DNA of 7,884 nucleotides from the NCBI GenBank assembly GCA_902783745.1, contig CACZRY010000115.1, positions 1 through 7,884 of the forward strand, in the 5' to 3' direction. The notes below the pieces were generated by a model. The model did no database searches and had not been told where the DNA came from. It worked only from the letters and a program-made list of their open reading frames with translations. Position 1 is the first letter of the stretch. Each line of letters begins with the position of its first letter. Both the position numbers and the translations under genes were made by a program. The stretch is from an uncultured Erysipelotrichaceae bacterium (GTDB lineage: Bacteria > Bacillota_I > Bacilli_A > Acholeplasmatales > Anaeroplasmataceae). This document shows, in pieces, positions 5,577 through 7,884 of the stretch.

Positions 5577-6360
5577 ATTTATAGAATTTATCTATTTCAT
5601 CTTCGCCCCATACATATTGCTGCATATATGCACCATCAAATGAATTTATGGCTTTAGGGTCACCTTTTAGGTATAGATATGAATCACATACAAATTTATC
5701 TTTATTAACTGAATATGCATTTCTACCCTTATTTAAGATATCTTGGCATTTAGCTTCTTTTAATGAATTTTGTAAATCTTTTATTATTTTAGATAAATAA
5801 TCTTGTGTTTTTCTTGAATAATCTTCATCACCAAATAATAGTTCTGCAAGCTCATTTCTTGTAACTATTGCACCAGCTCTATCAACTAAATAAGCTAATA
5901 CTTCTTTAGATAATGATCTTGAAAAGCGTATTGCTTCTCCATTAACTAATACATCAAAGTTACCAAATGTTCTTACAAATACCTCGTTTTTATGATCATT
6001 TGTAATATCATATCTTAAATTATCCATTTCTTCTTTAACCTGGTCTGGTGTAATAGGCTTCATTAAATAACCTGACGCTCTCATATCAAATGCTTCAGTT
6101 TTAAATTCAGAATATCCTGTCGCAAATATAATATTAACCTTAGGATTAGTTTTTTTAATATGATATGCAACATCAATTCCACTATATCCATTTAAATTGA
6201 TATCTAAAAACGCAACATCTATTTTATTGTTATTAATAAATTCTAATGCTAAATTATAATCATTAAATGGATAGATATCTGAATCAGGCGATACCTTTTT
6301 TACTGCATCAGTTAAAACAGATAATCCCTTTTTTTCATCATCTAATGTTAGAATTGTCAT
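5575..6360 (-). CDS. Two-component response regulator, receiver plus SARP-type DNA-binding C-terminus (SAPR family)
   Basis: The protein has 261 residues. The CheY-like receiver (1-115) has the acidic pair D7-D8, phospho-acceptor D53 in AFLDINLNG, T81 in FATGY and K101 in MKP, so phosphorylation should work. The C-terminal half (about 127-261) starts VRTFGNFDVLVNGEAIRFSR, continues SKEVLAYLVDRAGAIVTRNELAELLF and has a recognition-helix region near 186-203. This is the OmpR-like winged helix of SARP activators. The end, FDGAYMQQYVWGEDEIDKF, resembles the start of a bacterial transcriptional activation domain, here very short. Such receiver-SARP proteins are known in Firmicutes (COG3947-type). 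The gene overlaps the kinase gene by ATGA, so translation is probably coupled and the two form a pair; AAGGAAGTG lies 8 nt before the start. Likely targets are the two promoters with TGTC direct repeats just downstream (inference). No such box precedes its own operon. Confidence 0.9.
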   Translation of the reverse strand: MTILTLDDEKKGLSVLTDAVKKVSPDSDIYPFNDYNLALEFINNNKIDVAFLDINLNGYSGIDVAYHIKKTNPKVNIIFATGYSEFKTEAFDMRASGYLMKPITPDQVKEEMDNLRYDITNDHKNEVFVRTFGNFDVLVNGEAIRFSRSLSKEVLAYLVDRAGAIVTRNELAELLFGDEDYSRKTQDYLSKIIKDLQNSLKEAKCQDILNKGRNAYSVNKDKFVCDSYLYLKGDPKAINSFDGAYMQQYVWGEDEIDKFYK

Positions 6361-7814
6361 TCTAAATTCACTTCCTTCTTATCATTTGGAATCATAATTA
6401 TACATTTAGTACCTATACCTACTTCTGATTCTATTTGAAGCTTACCATTTATAAAATTTTCTAATCTAAATGTAATATTATTAATACCTATATGAGAAAC
6501 CTCATCATTTAAAGGTTTTGTTTTATCAAAACCAACACCATCATCTGAAACAGTGATATAATGATAATCCTTATCACTTCTTGATGAAATAATAAGTGTT
6601 CCATTTCCCTTCTTTTTTGCAAGACCATGCTTAATTGCATTTTCTATTAAAGGTTGTACACAAAATCTAGGAACTAAGAATGTATCATCTTTAATATCAT
6701 ATTTAACATCAAATTTGTCTTCAAATCTTATTTTTTCAAGACCAATATATAATTTACAATAATCTAGTTCTTGTTTTAAAGTTATAATTTGTGGGGTATT
6801 TGAAACATCTAATGATGATCTTAAATATTTAGAGAATTGAGAAATAGCTTTCTTAGCTTCTTCTTGATCTTGATCTACTAAATAATAAATACTTGTTAAA
6901 ACATTATAAATAAAATGTGGTTGAACCTGAGATACTATGTTAATTACCTTTTGGTTTTCTAATTCCATTATATTCTTTTCTATTTCTATATCCTTATTTG
7001 ATTGTACATTAACATATATTATTAGAATTGATAACATACATGCAGGATATAATAAAGAATAACCTTCACCATATAAAGCTTGAGTTATTGCAGTAAAAAT
7101 AGGAATAAAGAAATATGCTAAATAAGAAATTAATTGTTTTAAATTAGGCTTACTTCTAACAATAGAATATAAAATGAATGAATATAGGATTGCCATATAT
7201 ACTAAAGTAAGCATAAAGAAATCAGTTCTTTCATAATGTCCTGTTTCAATATCTACTCTAAAAAAGAATCCTGTAAAGCAATTGATTACTTGTAATGTTA
7301 TTATAATCATTAGCGCAAGTAATGCTAAATAATCAATTATTTTATCATTTTTTATTTTAACTTTTATAGATTCTCTAATATATAAATAATAAATATATAA
7401 TACTATATAAGATATTGTATAAAACATGAAATTTGCAATCATATTAATAACTGCAACCTTCTTAATATCTTGTACTACCCAACATACAATATCATTAAAC
7501 ATATTTAATGATACTAAAATAATTATTATTTGGAATAAAATATCTTCTTTTGTTTTATATTTTTTTACTAATGCTAAATCTCCATAAATAATAGTACCAA
7601 TTATCATAAATGATAAATCTAGTGAGAAGTTAACAATAGATGATGCAGGATATGCATTATTTTGATATATATCAGAATAATCCTTATACTGAAACACGCG
7701 ATCCTTGAAATTAACAACAATTAAAAAACCCACGACTATTTGTGCAAGCATAATCCCTATTATTATGCATTCAACAAAAAATGGCCACCCTTTTTTTTTA
7801 AGCCTGTTCTCCAT
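6357..7814 (-). CDS. Multi-pass membrane sensor histidine kinase, LytS/YehU (His_kinase) type
   Basis: The protein has 485 residues from ATG 7814. About eight hydrophobic segments (roughly 12-35, 62-83, 93-114, 121-146, 160-182, 200-218, 229-247, 254-270) form the membrane sensor; I do not recognise it as 5TM-LYT or another named domain. The longest likely exposed loop is 36-60. A charged, helical linker (272-292) leads to the H-box SQVQPHFIYNVLTSI with phospho-acceptor H300, N-box QPLIENAIKHG (387-397), G1 DDGVGFD (424-430), HIGINNITFRLE (441-452) and G2 GIGTK (466-470), so the kinase looks active. Its stop overlaps the response-regulator start by 4 bp. LytS-type kinases usually pair with LytTR regulators; here the partner has a SARP-type C-terminus. 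The start could also be ATG 7820 (two residues longer). A start at 7865 is unlikely because the promoter lies there and no binding site precedes it. The signal is unknown. Confidence 0.9.
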   Translation of the reverse strand: MENRLKKKGWPFFVECIIIGIMLAQIVVGFLIVVNFKDRVFQYKDYSDIYQNNAYPASSIVNFSLDLSFMIIGTIIYGDLALVKKYKTKEDILFQIIIILVSLNMFNDIVCWVVQDIKKVAVINMIANFMFYTISYIVLYIYYLYIRESIKVKIKNDKIIDYLALLALMIIITLQVINCFTGFFFRVDIETGHYERTDFFMLTLVYMAILYSFILYSIVRSKPNLKQLISYLAYFFIPIFTAITQALYGEGYSLLYPACMLSILIIYVNVQSNKDIEIEKNIMELENQKVINIVSQVQPHFIYNVLTSIYYLVDQDQEEAKKAISQFSKYLRSSLDVSNTPQIITLKQELDYCKLYIGLEKIRFEDKFDVKYDIKDDTFLVPRFCVQPLIENAIKHGLAKKKGNGTLIISSRSDKDYHYITVSDDGVGFDKTKPLNDEVSHIGINNITFRLENFINGKLQIESEVGIGTKCIIMIPNDKKEVNLE

Positions 7815-7836
7815 AAACATCACACTCTTTAGACAT

Positions 7837-7865
7837 ATTTTACAATATATTATTTTTAAAAACAA
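7837..7865 (-). promoter_or_regulatory. Probable promoter of the kinase/response-regulator operon
   Basis: The minus strand has TTGTTT (7865-7860), a 17-bp spacer, and TAAAAT (7842-7837). The predicted start near 7830 leaves a 10-16 nt leader containing AAAGAGTGTGAT, a weak ribosome binding site, ahead of ATG 7820/7814. One TGTCTA half-site overlaps the start region, but the full double box is absent. Confidence 0.45.
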
Positions 7866-7884
7866 TAAATCATTAAAATAAAAA

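Noticed and set aside
7815..7865. Longer N-terminus for the kinase starting at 7865
   Set aside because: The extra residues overlap the best promoter candidate, lack a ribosome binding site and add nothing resembling a domain. ATG 7820 remains possible.
1..7884. CRISPR array, tRNA, rRNA or riboswitch
   Set aside because: I saw no spaced identical repeats, no cloverleaf with a TTCRA arm, no rRNA-like blocks and no leader long enough for a riboswitch. The short repeats seen are explained by terminators, promoters or AT-richness.

Overview
The window reads as a piece of chromosome from a very AT-rich member of the Bacillota/Mycoplasmatota (an uncultured Bacilli-like lineage is my guess). The grounds are the AT content, strong AGGAGGT/AGGTGA-type ribosome binding sites, U-tract hairpin terminators and Firmicutes-like protein sequences. 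It uses the standard bacterial code: tryptophan is TGG in the kinase gene, and TGA ends that gene and a small gene, so this is not a TGA=Trp mollicute.

Layout. Positions 1-1157 (minus) hold the N-terminal half of a bifunctional Rel/SpoT (p)ppGpp synthetase-hydrolase, cut by the left edge. A 167-bp divergent spacer carries two promoters and a long dyad, followed by rarA (1325-2560, plus), an AAA+ ATPase that acts at stalled forks. The 183 bp after rarA hold debris: a possible solo IS3-type inverted repeat, a short ABC-ATPase-like fragment, and a perfect palindromic terminator shared with the convergent gene. From there to the right edge everything is on the minus strand. In transcription order this is an 8-TM LytS/YehU-type sensor kinase, a receiver-SARP response regulator overlapping it by 4 bp, a terminator, an unrecognised 413-aa gene with a 52-aa gene behind it, a terminator, an unrecognised 411-aa gene, and the shared terminator.

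The main observation is that the two unknown genes have the same promoter architecture. Each has a near-identical 19-bp box (TTGTCCTACA-NN-TGTCTAC) exactly 10 bp upstream of a perfect TATAAT, with no -35 consensus. The TGTC core repeats with an 11-bp period. Characterised SARP activators use direct repeats at about 11 bp lying just upstream of the -10, and the neighbouring response regulator has a SARP-type C-terminus. The likely circuit is therefore: membrane kinase senses an unknown signal, phosphorylates the SARP regulator, and the regulator activates the two unknown genes and the small gene. The unknown genes are clearly more AT-rich than the housekeeping genes (hand-counted 60-base lines gave about 17% GC against about 35-38%), so this looks like an accessory signalling module beside a conserved stress/replication locus. 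What the unknown proteins do cannot be told from the sequence.
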